From: TMP-24 sp046348855
GTDB lineage: Bacteria; Pseudomonadota; Alphaproteobacteria; Rhodobacterales; Rhodobacteraceae
NCBI GenBank assembly: GCA_046348855.1
Contig: JAXMDK010000002.1
Coordinates: forward strand, 1-64,000
Reading direction: 5' to 3'
DNA: 64,000 bases
Position 1 is the first letter of the stretch. Each line of letters starts with the position of its first letter. A program made the translations under genes and the position numbers. Of this stretch, positions 55,425 through 64,000 are shown one piece after another. The notes under the pieces are model-generated. The model saw nothing but the letters and a program-made list of their open reading frames with translations. It was not told the origin of the DNA and did not search any database.

Positions 55425-55762
55425 GGGCGGTTCCCCTCAGGCTGGCGGCGGCGGGCGCCGGACGGTTCCGCCGGTCAGAGCCAACGGGTGCGGGCGAAAT
55501 ATGCGTGCCCGCCTGTTCCGGCGGCCATTCTTGCAGGCCTTTGCCCCGCCGGAAAGGGCCTGCGCGTCGCCGCGCGGCTTCACGATTGCGTTATGGCCGC
55601 CCCGCCGGGCCCCGCGCCAACCGGCCCGGATTCGCCGAAAATGCCAGCCCTTGCCGGGTCTTGCGCGATCTGTGCAAAATTGATCAGCCGACGCGCGAAT
55701 TTAGCGAATAGGCGCGAATTGTCGCACCCCTATCATCGGGCGGCATTGCAAGGAGGTTCAAC
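55425..55762. other. 338-base divergent promoter region with GCGAAT repeats
   Basis: This lies between the LysR and cytochrome c' genes. Three GCGAAT repeats (55695, 55704 and 55714) are spaced nine and ten bases apart, about one helical turn, and two of them belong to longer GCGCGAATT copies. AAGGAGG serves the cytochrome start. No gene was found in the rest. Confidence 0.5.
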
Positions 55763-56227
55763 ATGAAGAAGATTCTCGTCACCGCAACGGCCGCTTTCGT
55801 GGCGCTCGCCACACTCGCCGGCGCCGAGGACGCGCCCTTCACCAGCCAGATCAAGGCCCGCCAGGGGCTGATGGAACTGAACGCCCTGAACATCGGCGTC
55901 CTTGCCGGCATGGCCAAGGGCGAGACCCCGTATGACGCAGAAAAGGCCAAGGCGGCGGCCGATGCGCTGGTGGGGGTCTACAACCTCGACCTGCCGATGC
56001 TGTGGCCGCAAGGTTCCGACAACAGCGCCAACCCCGCCACCCACGCCCTGCCGGCGATCTGGGCGGACGGTTCGGACATCGGCGCAAAGGTCGAGAACTG
56101 GGAAAAGGCCGCGCTGGCGATGCAGGCGGCGGCGGGCAAGGATCTCGACAGCCTCAAGGGAGCCATGAACGACCTCGGCGGCGCCTGCGGGGCCTGCCAC
56201 AAGGCATTCCGCGCCAGCATGCAGTGA
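55763..56227 (+). CDS. Cytochrome c' (c556-type) family protein
   Basis: 154 residues with a signal peptide (about 1-21, LVTATAAFVALATLAGAED). A four-helix bundle is predicted, with a single C-terminal heme motif C-G-A-C-H (GGACGACHKAFR). Cytochromes c' and c-556 are periplasmic; some bind NO, others carry electrons. A strong ribosome site (AAGGAGGTTCAAC) precedes the ATG. A second cytochrome gene follows 98 bases later on the same strand and may share a transcript. Confidence 0.9.
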   Translation: MKKILVTATAAFVALATLAGAEDAPFTSQIKARQGLMELNALNIGVLAGMAKGETPYDAEKAKAAADALVGVYNLDLPMLWPQGSDNSANPATHALPAIWADGSDIGAKVENWEKAALAMQAAAGKDLDSLKGAMNDLGGACGACHKAFRASMQ

Positions 56228-56325
56228 TCCGGTCCCGCGCCCCCGGCCCGCCCGCGGGTGAAGGGGCGCGTGACTTTGCCGGCCGGGCCTGATTGGCTGA
56301 GACGGCACAGGCAGCGAGTCGACCC

Positions 56326-57216
56326 ATGCGCAAGCTTTTCATCTGGCCGGCCGTGCTGTTGCTGATCGGGGCGGCGGCCTTCTGGTGGCTGACCATGCCG
56401 CAGCCCCTGCCCGCTTCGGCGACGGCAGGCCTGACCGGCGACGCCGCGCGGGGCGAGCGCATCTTCTGGGCGGGGGGCTGCGCCGCCTGCCATGCCGACG
56501 CCAAGGCCGAGGGCGCGGCCAAGCTGGTGCTGGGCGGCGGGCAGGAATTCCCCTCGCCCTTCGGCACCTTCGTCGCGCCCAATATCTCGCCCGACCCGAA
56601 GAACGGCATCGGCGGATGGACCGTCGCCGACCTCGCCAACGCCATGCTGCGCGGGGTCTCGCCGGACGGGCGGCACTATTACCCGGTCTTTCCCTATGCG
56701 AGCTTCGCCAATGCCGAACTTCAGGACGTGGCCGACCTGCATGCCTTCCTGCAGACCCTGCCGCCGGTCGCCACCCCCAGCCAGCCGCACAAGGTCGGCT
56801 TTCCCTTCAACATCCGCCGCGGGCTGGGCCTGTGGAAGCGGCTCTACCTCGGCCGCGGTTGGGTGGTGACGGGCGATCTGACGGCGGAACAGACGCGGGG
56901 GCGCTATCTGGTCGAGGGGCTGGGTCATTGCGGCGAATGCCACACGCCGCGCGGCCCCTTCGGCGGGCTGGAGCGCGACCATTGGCTGGCCGGCGCGCCG
57001 ATCCCCGGCGCCAAGGGCCGGTTTCCGAACATCACACCCGCCAAGCTGAAATGGTCGCAGGCCGACATCGTCGAATACCTGACCTCGGGCTTCACACCGA
57101 CCTTCGACAGCGCCGGCGGCCACATGGCGCTGGTGGTCGAGAACACCGCCCATCTGCCGCCCGAGGACCGCGCCGCCATCGCCGCCTACCTGAAGATCGT
57201 GCCGGCGCAACCCTAG
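56326..57216 (+). CDS. Membrane-anchored diheme cytochrome c
   Basis: 296 residues from the ATG at 56326. An uncleaved N-terminal membrane helix (about 4-21, FIWPAVLLLIGAAAFWWL) anchors two class I cytochrome c domains. Hemes are bound at CAACH (about residue 53) and CGECH (about residue 205), with candidate axial methionines in later segments. The pattern matches cytochrome c subunits of membrane dehydrogenases (alcohol or gluconate type). No partner dehydrogenase is in the window. GST follows after nine bases. Confidence 0.87.
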   Translation: MRKLFIWPAVLLLIGAAAFWWLTMPQPLPASATAGLTGDAARGERIFWAGGCAACHADAKAEGAAKLVLGGGQEFPSPFGTFVAPNISPDPKNGIGGWTVADLANAMLRGVSPDGRHYYPVFPYASFANAELQDVADLHAFLQTLPPVATPSQPHKVGFPFNIRRGLGLWKRLYLGRGWVVTGDLTAEQTRGRYLVEGLGHCGECHTPRGPFGGLERDHWLAGAPIPGAKGRFPNITPAKLKWSQADIVEYLTSGFTPTFDSAGGHMALVVENTAHLPPEDRAAIAAYLKIVPAQP

Positions 57217-57225
57217 GAGCCACCC

Positions 57226-57840
57226 ATGATCCTGATCGGCCAGTATGACAGCCCCTTCGTCCGCCGGGTCGGGATCGCGCTGACCCTCTACGGCCTGCCG
57301 TTCCGCCACGAACCCTGGTCGGTCTTCGGCGACGCCGACCGCATCCGCCCCCACAACCCCCTGACCCGCGTTCCGGTCCTGGTGCTGGACGATGGCGAGG
57401 CACTGATCGACAGCCACATGATCCTCGACCACCTCGACAGCCTGGTCGGCCCCGCCGCCCGCCTATTCCCGACGACTGAGCCCGACCGCCGCCGCGCGCT
57501 CCGACGGGCGGCTCTGGCCTGCGGCATCGGCGACAAGGCGGTGGCGCTGTTCTATGAACTGAGGTTGCACCAGCAGGCCTCGGATCTGTTCGTGGCGCGC
57601 TGCCGGCGGCAGATCACCGAAGGCTGGGCCGAGCTGGAACGGCTTCAGGCCGCCCGGCCGGTGGGCGGACAACCCGGCCATGCCGAAATCGCCATCGTCG
57701 CCATCTGGCGCCACATGCAGGAGGCGCACCCCGGCCTGGCCGATCCGGCGCACCTGCCGGCACTGGCCGCGCTGTCGGCACGGCTCGAGGCGACCGAACC
57801 GTTCCGCGCGATCTACCAGCCGTTCATCGCGCCGGCATGA
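57226..57840 (+). CDS. Glutathione S-transferase family protein
   Basis: 204 residues. The N-terminal thioredoxin-like half (about 1-80) contains YDSPFVRRVGIAL and the cis-proline/glutathione contact region TRVPVLVLDDGEALIDSHMILDHLD. An all-helical C-terminal half follows. The substrate is unknown. The start is nine bases after the diheme cytochrome gene, so they are probably co-transcribed. The last 17 bases overlap the end of comEC on the opposite strand. Confidence 0.88.
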   Translation: MILIGQYDSPFVRRVGIALTLYGLPFRHEPWSVFGDADRIRPHNPLTRVPVLVLDDGEALIDSHMILDHLDSLVGPAARLFPTTEPDRRRALRRAALACGIGDKAVALFYELRLHQQASDLFVARCRRQITEGWAELERLQAARPVGGQPGHAEIAIVAIWRHMQEAHPGLADPAHLPALAALSARLEATEPFRAIYQPFIAPA

Positions 57841-60001
57841 CCGGACTGCCGGCCGGTGTCGGGGCCGGCCTCGGGCGCGGCGGGCGCAGGTTCCACAGCC
57901 GCTCGCCCGCCATGTCGCGCGCCGTCATCAGCACAAGCTCCGCCCCCTCGGCCCGGATCGCCACCGCGCCATAGTGGCTGAGCCAGCTCTTGTCGAAGAT
58001 CCGGCAGGGCTGGCCACGCAAAGGCCCCGGCCAGCGTTCCGACAGGACGAGGATCGCGCCGTCGCTGCAGGCCCCGGCCGCCCGTTCGGCCGCGCCCTTG
58101 CCGGCAAAGACCCGCAGCGGCCGGCCGGCGAATTCGGCGCTGAGCGCGCCTTTCTTGCCGGTGAAGGCCGGGCGCGCGAAGGCATCGGCCTGCAAGGCCA
58201 GGTCGCCGTCGCCCTGCAGCCAGTTCTGGGCGATGAAGCCGCCGCCCCTTTCCTTCGACAGCGCCCGGCCAGCCGGGGTCAGCAGCCCCACCAGCTGCCC
58301 GTCGCCCGAAATGAGCAGCCCCGGCCGCACGCCCCCGGCCCACAGGACCAGCGCCCCGGCCAGCACCGCCACACCGGCGCCGCGCAGCCAGCGCGATCCG
58401 ATCAGCGCCAGCGCGCCGCCGAGCCCGATCAGCGGCAGCACCGCATAGGGCGGTGACGGCACCGGGATCACCGCCCCGTCCAGCGCCGCCACCCGTGCGG
58501 CGATCAGCAGGATCAGCGCACTGCCCTTTTCCAGCACCCACAGGGCCGGCGCCGCCAACCCTACCGGCGCCAGGATCGCCGCCAGGACCCCGGCGGGCAT
58601 GACCAGTATCCCCATGACCGGGATCGACAGAAGGTTGGCCAGAAGCCCGTATTCGGCGATCCGGTTGAAATGCGCCGCGGCAATCGGCGCGGTGGCGGCG
58701 CCGGCGATGACCGACGACAGCACCGACATCGCCACCGGCCGCAGGAGCGGCGGCAGGCGGCGGATCTGCGCGCCCCACAGGTCGAACCCGACGATCAGCG
58801 CCGCCGTCGCCCCGAACGACATCTGGAACCCCGGCTCGACCAGGCTTTCGGGCTCCAGCCCCAGGCAGATGAGCGCCGAAATGGCGACCGAGCGCAGCGA
58901 CAGCGCCCGCCGGTCGCACAGAACCGCCAGCAGCATCACCGCCGCCATGATGTAGGACCGCCGCGTCGCCACGTCCGGCCCGGCCAACAGCATGTAGAAG
59001 GTCGCCGCCACCAGCGCCACCACCGCCGCCACCTTCTTGCTGTTCAGCCGCAGCGCCACGGGCGGCACCAGCGCCAGCCCATAGCGGCAGAGCGCAAAGA
59101 CGAAGCCGCTGAGCAGCCCCATGTGCAGCCCCGATATCGAAATGATGTGCGACAGGTTCGAGGCGCGCAGCATCTGGTTGGTGGCAGACGAAACGCCCGA
59201 ACGGTCGCCGGTCATCAGCGCCGCGGCAAAGGCCGCCGGCTGGCCCGGCGCCATCCGCGCCTGCATCGCCGCCGACAGGTGCATCCGGGTGCGGAAGGCC
59301 CAGAGCCACAGGTCGGGCGTCGGCGGCTGGGTCAGTTCGACTGGGTCGCGGCTGTAGCCGACCCCGCCCAGCCCGGAAAACCACGCCAGCCGCTGGAAAT
59401 CGAAGCCGCCGGGCTCGGTCGGCCCGTCGGGCGGCGCCAGCCGCGCCGTCAGCCGGACACGCGCCCCCGGTTCGGGCACGAAACCTGGCTGGTCGCCGTG
59501 CAGCGCCACCCGCACCCGCCAGGGCACCGGCGCATCGGTGACGTCCGGCAGCGCCACCTGGTCGAGCGTCAGGCGAATCTGGTCGGAATAGGATCGGTCG
59601 ATGTCGATGATCCGCCCCTCGACCGGGCCGAAGCTCGGATAGGCCATCACCGGCGCCGCCACCATATGCGCCCGCGCCACCGCGAGAAGAAACCCGCCCG
59701 CCGCCAGCGCCAGCCCGTTCGCCGGCAATCGCGCGAGGTCCGGGCCGCGCCAGGCTGCAAGCCAGGCCAGCAGGCACAGGCCCGCCGCAACGGCGAGCAG
59801 CAATGGCCCCGGCTCGGCAGGCAAGGCGAAATAGCCGCCGATCCCCACCGACAGGAAGACTGGCGCCCATGGCAGAAGCTGGCCGCGCAACCCCTCGATC
59901 CGCTCCAGCGCCGCCCGTGCCCAGGCCAGCGGCGCTAGCCCGCGCCACACCGGAACGCCGCCGGTCAGGCCGCCCGCCACGTCGCTTGCCGCCTCGCCCA
60001 C
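57824..60001 (-). CDS. comEC: ComEC/Rec2 DNA-uptake channel protein
   Basis: 725 residues from a GTG (AAAGGGTGACAAG upstream). An N-terminal DUF4131-like OB region (about 70-220) precedes the Competence membrane domain (about 240-520, with ISISGLHMGLLSGFVFALCRYGLAL). The C-terminal soluble part (about 560-710) resembles the metallo-beta-lactamase-like extension of ComEC but shows no HxHxDH metal motif. ComEC passes single-stranded DNA into the cytoplasm, and in Rhodobacter it is needed for gene-transfer-agent DNA uptake. It is divergent from gltX. Confidence 0.92.
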   Translation of the reverse strand: MGEAASDVAGGLTGGVPVWRGLAPLAWARAALERIEGLRGQLLPWAPVFLSVGIGGYFALPAEPGPLLLAVAAGLCLLAWLAAWRGPDLARLPANGLALAAGGFLLAVARAHMVAAPVMAYPSFGPVEGRIIDIDRSYSDQIRLTLDQVALPDVTDAPVPWRVRVALHGDQPGFVPEPGARVRLTARLAPPDGPTEPGGFDFQRLAWFSGLGGVGYSRDPVELTQPPTPDLWLWAFRTRMHLSAAMQARMAPGQPAAFAAALMTGDRSGVSSATNQMLRASNLSHIISISGLHMGLLSGFVFALCRYGLALVPPVALRLNSKKVAAVVALVAATFYMLLAGPDVATRRSYIMAAVMLLAVLCDRRALSLRSVAISALICLGLEPESLVEPGFQMSFGATAALIVGFDLWGAQIRRLPPLLRPVAMSVLSSVIAGAATAPIAAAHFNRIAEYGLLANLLSIPVMGILVMPAGVLAAILAPVGLAAPALWVLEKGSALILLIAARVAALDGAVIPVPSPPYAVLPLIGLGGALALIGSRWLRGAGVAVLAGALVLWAGGVRPGLLISGDGQLVGLLTPAGRALSKERGGGFIAQNWLQGDGDLALQADAFARPAFTGKKGALSAEFAGRPLRVFAGKGAAERAAGACSDGAILVLSERWPGPLRGQPCRIFDKSWLSHYGAVAIRAEGAELVLMTARDMAGERLWNLRPPRPRPAPTPAGSPVMPAR

Positions 60002-60082
60002 CTTGTCACCCTTTCGCCGATTGCCTAGAACGCTTGCGGTCAGGATTTGCTCATCTTGGTTTCCGAAAGGTTAACGCGCCCG

Positions 60083-61483
60083 ATGCCCGCCCCCATCGTC
60101 ACCCGCTTTGCTCCCTCGCCTACCGGTTACCTGCACATCGGCGGGGCGCGGACGGCGCTGTTCAACTGGCTCTACGCCCGCGGGCGCGGCGGCCGGTTCC
60201 TGCTCAGGATCGAGGATACGGACCGCGAACGCTCCACCCCCGAGGCGGCCGAGGCGATCCTGAAGGGCCTGACCTGGCTGGGCCTCGACTGGGACGGCGA
60301 ACCGATCAGCCAGTTCGCCCGCAAGGACCGCCATGCCGAGGTCGCGCGCGAGATGCTGGCACGAGGATCGGCCTACAAGTGCTTCTGCACGCAGGAGGAA
60401 ATCGAAGCCTTCCGCGAAGCCGCGCGGGCCGAGGGGCGTTCGACCCTGTTCCGCAGCCCCTGGCGCGACGCCGACCCCGCGACCTGGCCCGACCGGCCCT
60501 ATGTCATCCGGCTGAAGGCCCCGCGCGAAGGCGCGACCGTGATCGACGACCAGGTGCAGGGGCCGGTGACGTTCGGCAACGACCAGCTGGACGACATGGT
60601 CTGTCTGCGCGCCGATGGCACGCCGACCTACATGCTGGCCGTGGTGGTGGACGACCACGACATGGAGGTCACCCATGTGATCCGGGGCGACGACCACCTG
60701 ACCAACGCCGCTCGCCAGACGCAGATCTACAAGGCGATGGACTGGCCGGTGCCGGTCTGGGCGCATATCCCGCTGATCCACGGGCCGGACGGCAAGAAAC
60801 TGTCGAAACGCCACGGCGCGGTCGGCCTGCACGACTATCAGGCGCTGGGCTACCCGGCTGCGGCGATGCGCAACTATCTCTGCCGGCTGGGCTGGTCGCA
60901 CGGCGATGACGAATTCTTTACCGATGCGCAGGCGAAAGAATGGTTTGATCTGTCGGGAATCGGGCGCGCGCCGTCGCGGCTCGACTTCAAGAAGCTTGAA
61001 AACCTGTCCGGCCAGCACATTGCCGCCAGTGCAGATGCAGCATTGCTGCCTGAAATTGAGGCATTTCTCGCCTCGACCAGCCATGCTCCGCTGACCGACG
61101 ACCAGCGGCGCCTGATGCAACGCGGCCTCTACAGCCTGAAAGAACGCGCGAAGACTTTCCCAGAACTGATTGAAAAGGCTGAATTCATCTTTGCGACCCG
61201 CCCGATCCGGCCGGATTCGGCGGCCGAGAAGGCTCTGGATACGGTATCCCGTGGTATACTGCGCGAATTGACGCCGCAGCTGCAAAATGCTAGCTGGGAA
61301 CGCGACAAACTCGATGCGGTCGTGGCCGGCGTGGCAGCCGCGCACGGTTTGGGGCTGGGCAAGATCGCCGCCCCCTTGCGCGCCGCGCTTGCCGGCCGGA
61401 CGGTGACCCCGTCGGTCTTCGACATGATGCTTGTGCTGGGGCGGGACGAAAGCCTCGCCCGGCTGTCAGATGCCGCAGGCTGA
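60083..61483 (+). CDS. gltX: Glutamyl-tRNA synthetase
   Basis: 466 residues from the ATG at 60083. Class I synthetase with HIGG in GYLHIGGART (HIGH motif, residues 18-21) and KLSKRHG as KMSKS. The C-terminal anticodon-binding region (about 320-460) distinguishes it from the truncated GluQ at 29304-30212. Base composition is lower in GC near 60905-61300, without loss of family pattern. It precedes gltA by 65 bases; the two are probably co-transcribed. Confidence 0.95.
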   Translation: MPAPIVTRFAPSPTGYLHIGGARTALFNWLYARGRGGRFLLRIEDTDRERSTPEAAEAILKGLTWLGLDWDGEPISQFARKDRHAEVAREMLARGSAYKCFCTQEEIEAFREAARAEGRSTLFRSPWRDADPATWPDRPYVIRLKAPREGATVIDDQVQGPVTFGNDQLDDMVCLRADGTPTYMLAVVVDDHDMEVTHVIRGDDHLTNAARQTQIYKAMDWPVPVWAHIPLIHGPDGKKLSKRHGAVGLHDYQALGYPAAAMRNYLCRLGWSHGDDEFFTDAQAKEWFDLSGIGRAPSRLDFKKLENLSGQHIAASADAALLPEIEAFLASTSHAPLTDDQRRLMQRGLYSLKERAKTFPELIEKAEFIFATRPIRPDSAAEKALDTVSRGILRELTPQLQNASWERDKLDAVVAGVAAAHGLGLGKIAAPLRAALAGRTVTPSVFDMMLVLGRDESLARLSDAAG

Positions 61484-61548
61484 GGGGCCACCCGCTGACC
61501 TGCAACAGCGCCGGAACCCTGCCAGGGACCGGCTTGGGGAGTAAGACC

Positions 61549-62856
61549 ATGGCCGACACCAAGATGACCAACACCAAGACCGCGACCCTGACGTTCGGCG
61601 ACAAGAGCCTCAGCCTGCCGATCCTGAAGCCCACCGTCGGCCCGGACGTTCTCGACATCCGCAAGCTTTATGCCGAAGGCGACGTCTTCACCTACGATCC
61701 CGGCTTCACCTCGACCGCAGCCTGCGACAGCGCCATCACCTACATCGACGGCGACAAGGGCGAACTGCTGTATCGCGGCTATCCGATCGAACAGCTGGCC
61801 GACCAGTCCAGCCACCTCGAAGTCTGCTTCCTGCTGCTTTACGGCGAACTGCCGAGCAAGGCGCAGCTCGACGATTTCGAAAACCGCGTGACGCGGCACA
61901 CGATGGTGCATGAACAGATGCACTATTTCTTCCGCGGCTTCCGCCGGGACAGCCACCCGATGGCGACGATGGTGGGCGTGGTCGGCGCAATGTCGGCCTT
62001 CTACCACGACAGCCTCGACATCAACGACCCCTGGCAGCGCGAGGTCGCCGCGATCCGCATGATCGCCAAGCTGCCGACGATCGCCGCGATGGCCTTCAAA
62101 TATTCTATGGGCCAGCCCTTCGTTTACCCGAAGAACTCGCTCGATTACGCATCGAACTTCCTGCACATGTGCTTTGCCGTCCCGTGCGAGGATTATGTGG
62201 TCCAGCCGGCGCTTGCCAAGGCGATGGACCGGATCATGATGCTGCATGCCGACCACGAGCAGAACGCCTCGACCTCGACGGTGCGGCTGGCGGGCTCGTC
62301 GGGCGCCAACCCCTTCGCCTGCATTGCCGCCGGCATCGCCTGCCTGTGGGGGCCGGCCCATGGCGGCGCCAACCAGGCGGCGCTGGAACAATTGCGCGAA
62401 ATCGGCTCGGTCGACCGCATTCCCGACTTCATCGCCAGGGCCAAGGACAAGACCTCGGGCGTCCGGCTGATGGGCTTCGGCCACCGGGTCTACAAGAACT
62501 ACGATCCGCGCGCCAAGGTGATGAAGGAAAGCGCCGACGAGGTGCTGGAGCTGATGGGCATCCACAACAACCCGACGCTGCAGGTGGCCAAAGAGCTGGA
62601 GCGGATCGCGCTCGAGGACGATTATTTCGTCTCGAAGAAGCTCTACCCCAACGTCGACTTCTATTCGGGCATCATCCTCGAGGCGATGGGCTTCCCGACC
62701 TCGATGTTCACGCCGATTTTCGCCATCTCGCGCACTGTCGGCTGGATTTCGCAGTGGAAGGAAATGATCGCCGACCCGACCCAGAAGATCGGCCGCCCGC
62801 GCCAGCTTTACGTCGGGCCGACCCAGCGGGATTATGTGGCGATCGAACAGCGCTAA
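61549..62856 (+). CDS. gltA: Citrate synthase
   Basis: 435 residues from the ATG at 61549 (GGGGAGTAAGACC upstream). It condenses oxaloacetate and acetyl-CoA. Active-site histidines lie in GPAHGGANQAAL and GFGHRVYKN, and the aspartate in PNVDFYSGI. The length and the N-terminal beta-domain match the NADH-regulated hexameric type of Gram-negative bacteria. It follows gltX and converges on the acyl-CoA dehydrogenase-like gene, 31 bases away. Confidence 0.97.
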   Translation: MADTKMTNTKTATLTFGDKSLSLPILKPTVGPDVLDIRKLYAEGDVFTYDPGFTSTAACDSAITYIDGDKGELLYRGYPIEQLADQSSHLEVCFLLLYGELPSKAQLDDFENRVTRHTMVHEQMHYFFRGFRRDSHPMATMVGVVGAMSAFYHDSLDINDPWQREVAAIRMIAKLPTIAAMAFKYSMGQPFVYPKNSLDYASNFLHMCFAVPCEDYVVQPALAKAMDRIMMLHADHEQNASTSTVRLAGSSGANPFACIAAGIACLWGPAHGGANQAALEQLREIGSVDRIPDFIARAKDKTSGVRLMGFGHRVYKNYDPRAKVMKESADEVLELMGIHNNPTLQVAKELERIALEDDYFVSKKLYPNVDFYSGIILEAMGFPTSMFTPIFAISRTVGWISQWKEMIADPTQKIGRPRQLYVGPTQRDYVAIEQR

Positions 62857-62887
62857 GGCGGGTCGGGGCTGATGGGGCGCCGGCGGC

Positions 62888-64000
62888 CTAGAATCGAGCG
62901 GCGCTGATATCGAGCCCCAGCCGGCCCTGGCCTTCGGTGACATAGATCGCGGGGCTCATGGCCACATGCTTGACCGCGGCGCGGACGTCGCGTTCGCAGC
63001 GTTCGAGCGGCGATGCCTCGAAGACCGCCGCCGCCCCGGCGATGTCGCAGAGCTTCGCGACTGACCGGCTTGCCGTCTCGCCCGCGAGGGCCGCGGCCAG
63101 TCGCAACTCCAGCCGAACGTCCGCGTTCATCGGATCGCCGGCCTCGACGTGCCGACAGAGATCGCCCATCGTCGAACGCAGATACGCGCGCGCGGCCCCA
63201 TCCGCGCCGCGATGCGTCCGACTTCGAACTGGACCGACCACGCTCGGCCAGCGGCACGGCGCCCCCCTGGCGCCTGTGACCTGCGGCGAGCGCGCGAAAG
63301 GCGGACAGCGCCGCCGTGGCGATCCCCAGCGGCACGGTCGCCACGGTCCAGGAGAAGATCGAGCGCGTCGGCAGCCGATTGGTGATGCCGGGCTGGGTCG
63401 GGGTCGGCTGAAAGTCGTGGCAGAAGGCCGCCGGCACCGAGGCGTCGGCAATGGTGAAGTCGCAACTCGCCGTCGCCCTAAGGCCCGAGGCATGCCAGGT
63501 GTCGATGACCGTCACCGCCGAGCGCGGGACGAAGGCAAAGATCATGCGCCCCTGCCCGGCGGGCTGGCCCTCGTCCACCTCGCACAGGACCGCGAACCAG
63601 GTGGCATGGGACGAGCCGCTGCCGAACAGCCAGCGGCCGCTGACCGCGAACCCCTCCCCGGTCGGAACCGCCTTGCCCACTGCCCCGGTCGAGGCCGCAA
63701 CGAAACAATCGGTATCGGAAAAGATGGCCTTCGCCGCACCTTCGGCCAGCATGCCCGCTGCCCGGCTCATCCCGCCGCCGTTGCCGACCAGCCAGCCGAC
63801 CGAACCGTCAAGCGAGGCCGCACGTTCGACCACGTCCATGAAATCCAGCGGCGATAGCCCGAGCCCGCCCAACCCGGCGGGAAGCAGAAGCCGAAACATC
63901 CCTGCCCGTGCCAGCGCCCGCATCAGCGTGTCTGGCAGGCGGCGGTTGCGGTCGAAATCGCCACGGCTGTCGGCGACCAGAGGTTGCAGACCATCAAGCG
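62888..64000 (-). pseudogene. Acyl-CoA dehydrogenase / flavin monooxygenase-like, two apparent frameshifts, 5' end outside window
   Basis: Reading leftward from the window edge, the family pattern runs in one frame (RAGMFRLLLPAGLGGLGL, MSRAAGMLAEGAA, LRATASCDFTIADASVP), shifts near 63234-63245 to a second (VQFEVGRIAARMG), then near 63192-63200 to a third (AARAYLRSTMGDL to DISAARF). Each shift equals one lost base. The product would be an acyl-CoA dehydrogenase-like flavoprotein of the group that includes HsaA/HpaB-type monooxygenases. Either the gene is decaying or the sequence has two one-base errors in GC-rich runs; the well-kept coding pattern around the joins favours a recent or artefactual origin. 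Confidence 0.75.

Overview
The window reads as an ordinary chromosomal stretch of a GC-rich alphaproteobacterium of the order Rhodobacterales (Rhodobacter/Paracoccus-like). Supporting signs are the CckA-CtrA-SciP cell-cycle/GTA regulators, LexA boxes of the alphaproteobacterial GTTC-N7-GTTC type, an alphaproteobacterial RF2 without programmed frameshift, TrmFO, and gene pairs typical of the order (comEC/gltX/gltA, guaB/rsmB, an amidase/PBP1A/prfB block). I see no tRNA, rRNA, CRISPR array, transposase or prophage genes.

Layout. 1-7.4 kb: tail of a PLP decarboxylase, a TPM protein, a small outer-membrane barrel, then a leftward block amidase - PBP1A - prfB. 7.5-14.4 kb: dsbA, SOS-controlled recA, a sulfotransferase with a decayed tandem copy of its 3' end, a frameshifted cckA, then rsmB-guaB. 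16-24 kb: amidotransferase, two EamA transporters, FadL, a P-loop protein next to homoserine O-acetyltransferase, PPK2 and a TetR regulator. 24-32.5 kb: FadB-like protein with an altered dehydrogenase site, DksA-like protein, YeeE pair fused to a DUF442 domain, CorC, gluQ-trmFO, a beta-barrel. 32.9-46 kb: gyrA, KamA-like radical SAM protein, hisI, NifU-like scaffold, a 40-residue membrane protein under an apparent SOS box, recG-ligA, ctrA, sciP, mnmA, murI. 46-64 kb: a giant indolepyruvate oxidoreductase, LysR, a structured small RNA, purL, hpt, cytochromes c, GST, comEC, gltX, gltA and a frameshifted acyl-CoA dehydrogenase cut by the window edge.

How the parts connect. DNA maintenance is rich (recA, recG, ligA, gyrA, comEC). 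recA and a tiny membrane-protein gene just downstream of recG carry the same SOS operator type, so the small protein is a candidate DNA-damage-induced factor. CckA, CtrA and SciP form one regulatory circuit, and all three genes have a near-consensus CtrA site upstream. Several intergenic regions hold related structured repeats: a mosaic hairpin element in three copies and a shorter hairpin-plus-AAATACTCC element at two convergent gene ends.

Reading-frame caution: cckA and the last gene together show three apparent one-base losses in GC-rich runs. They could be real mutations or sequence errors.
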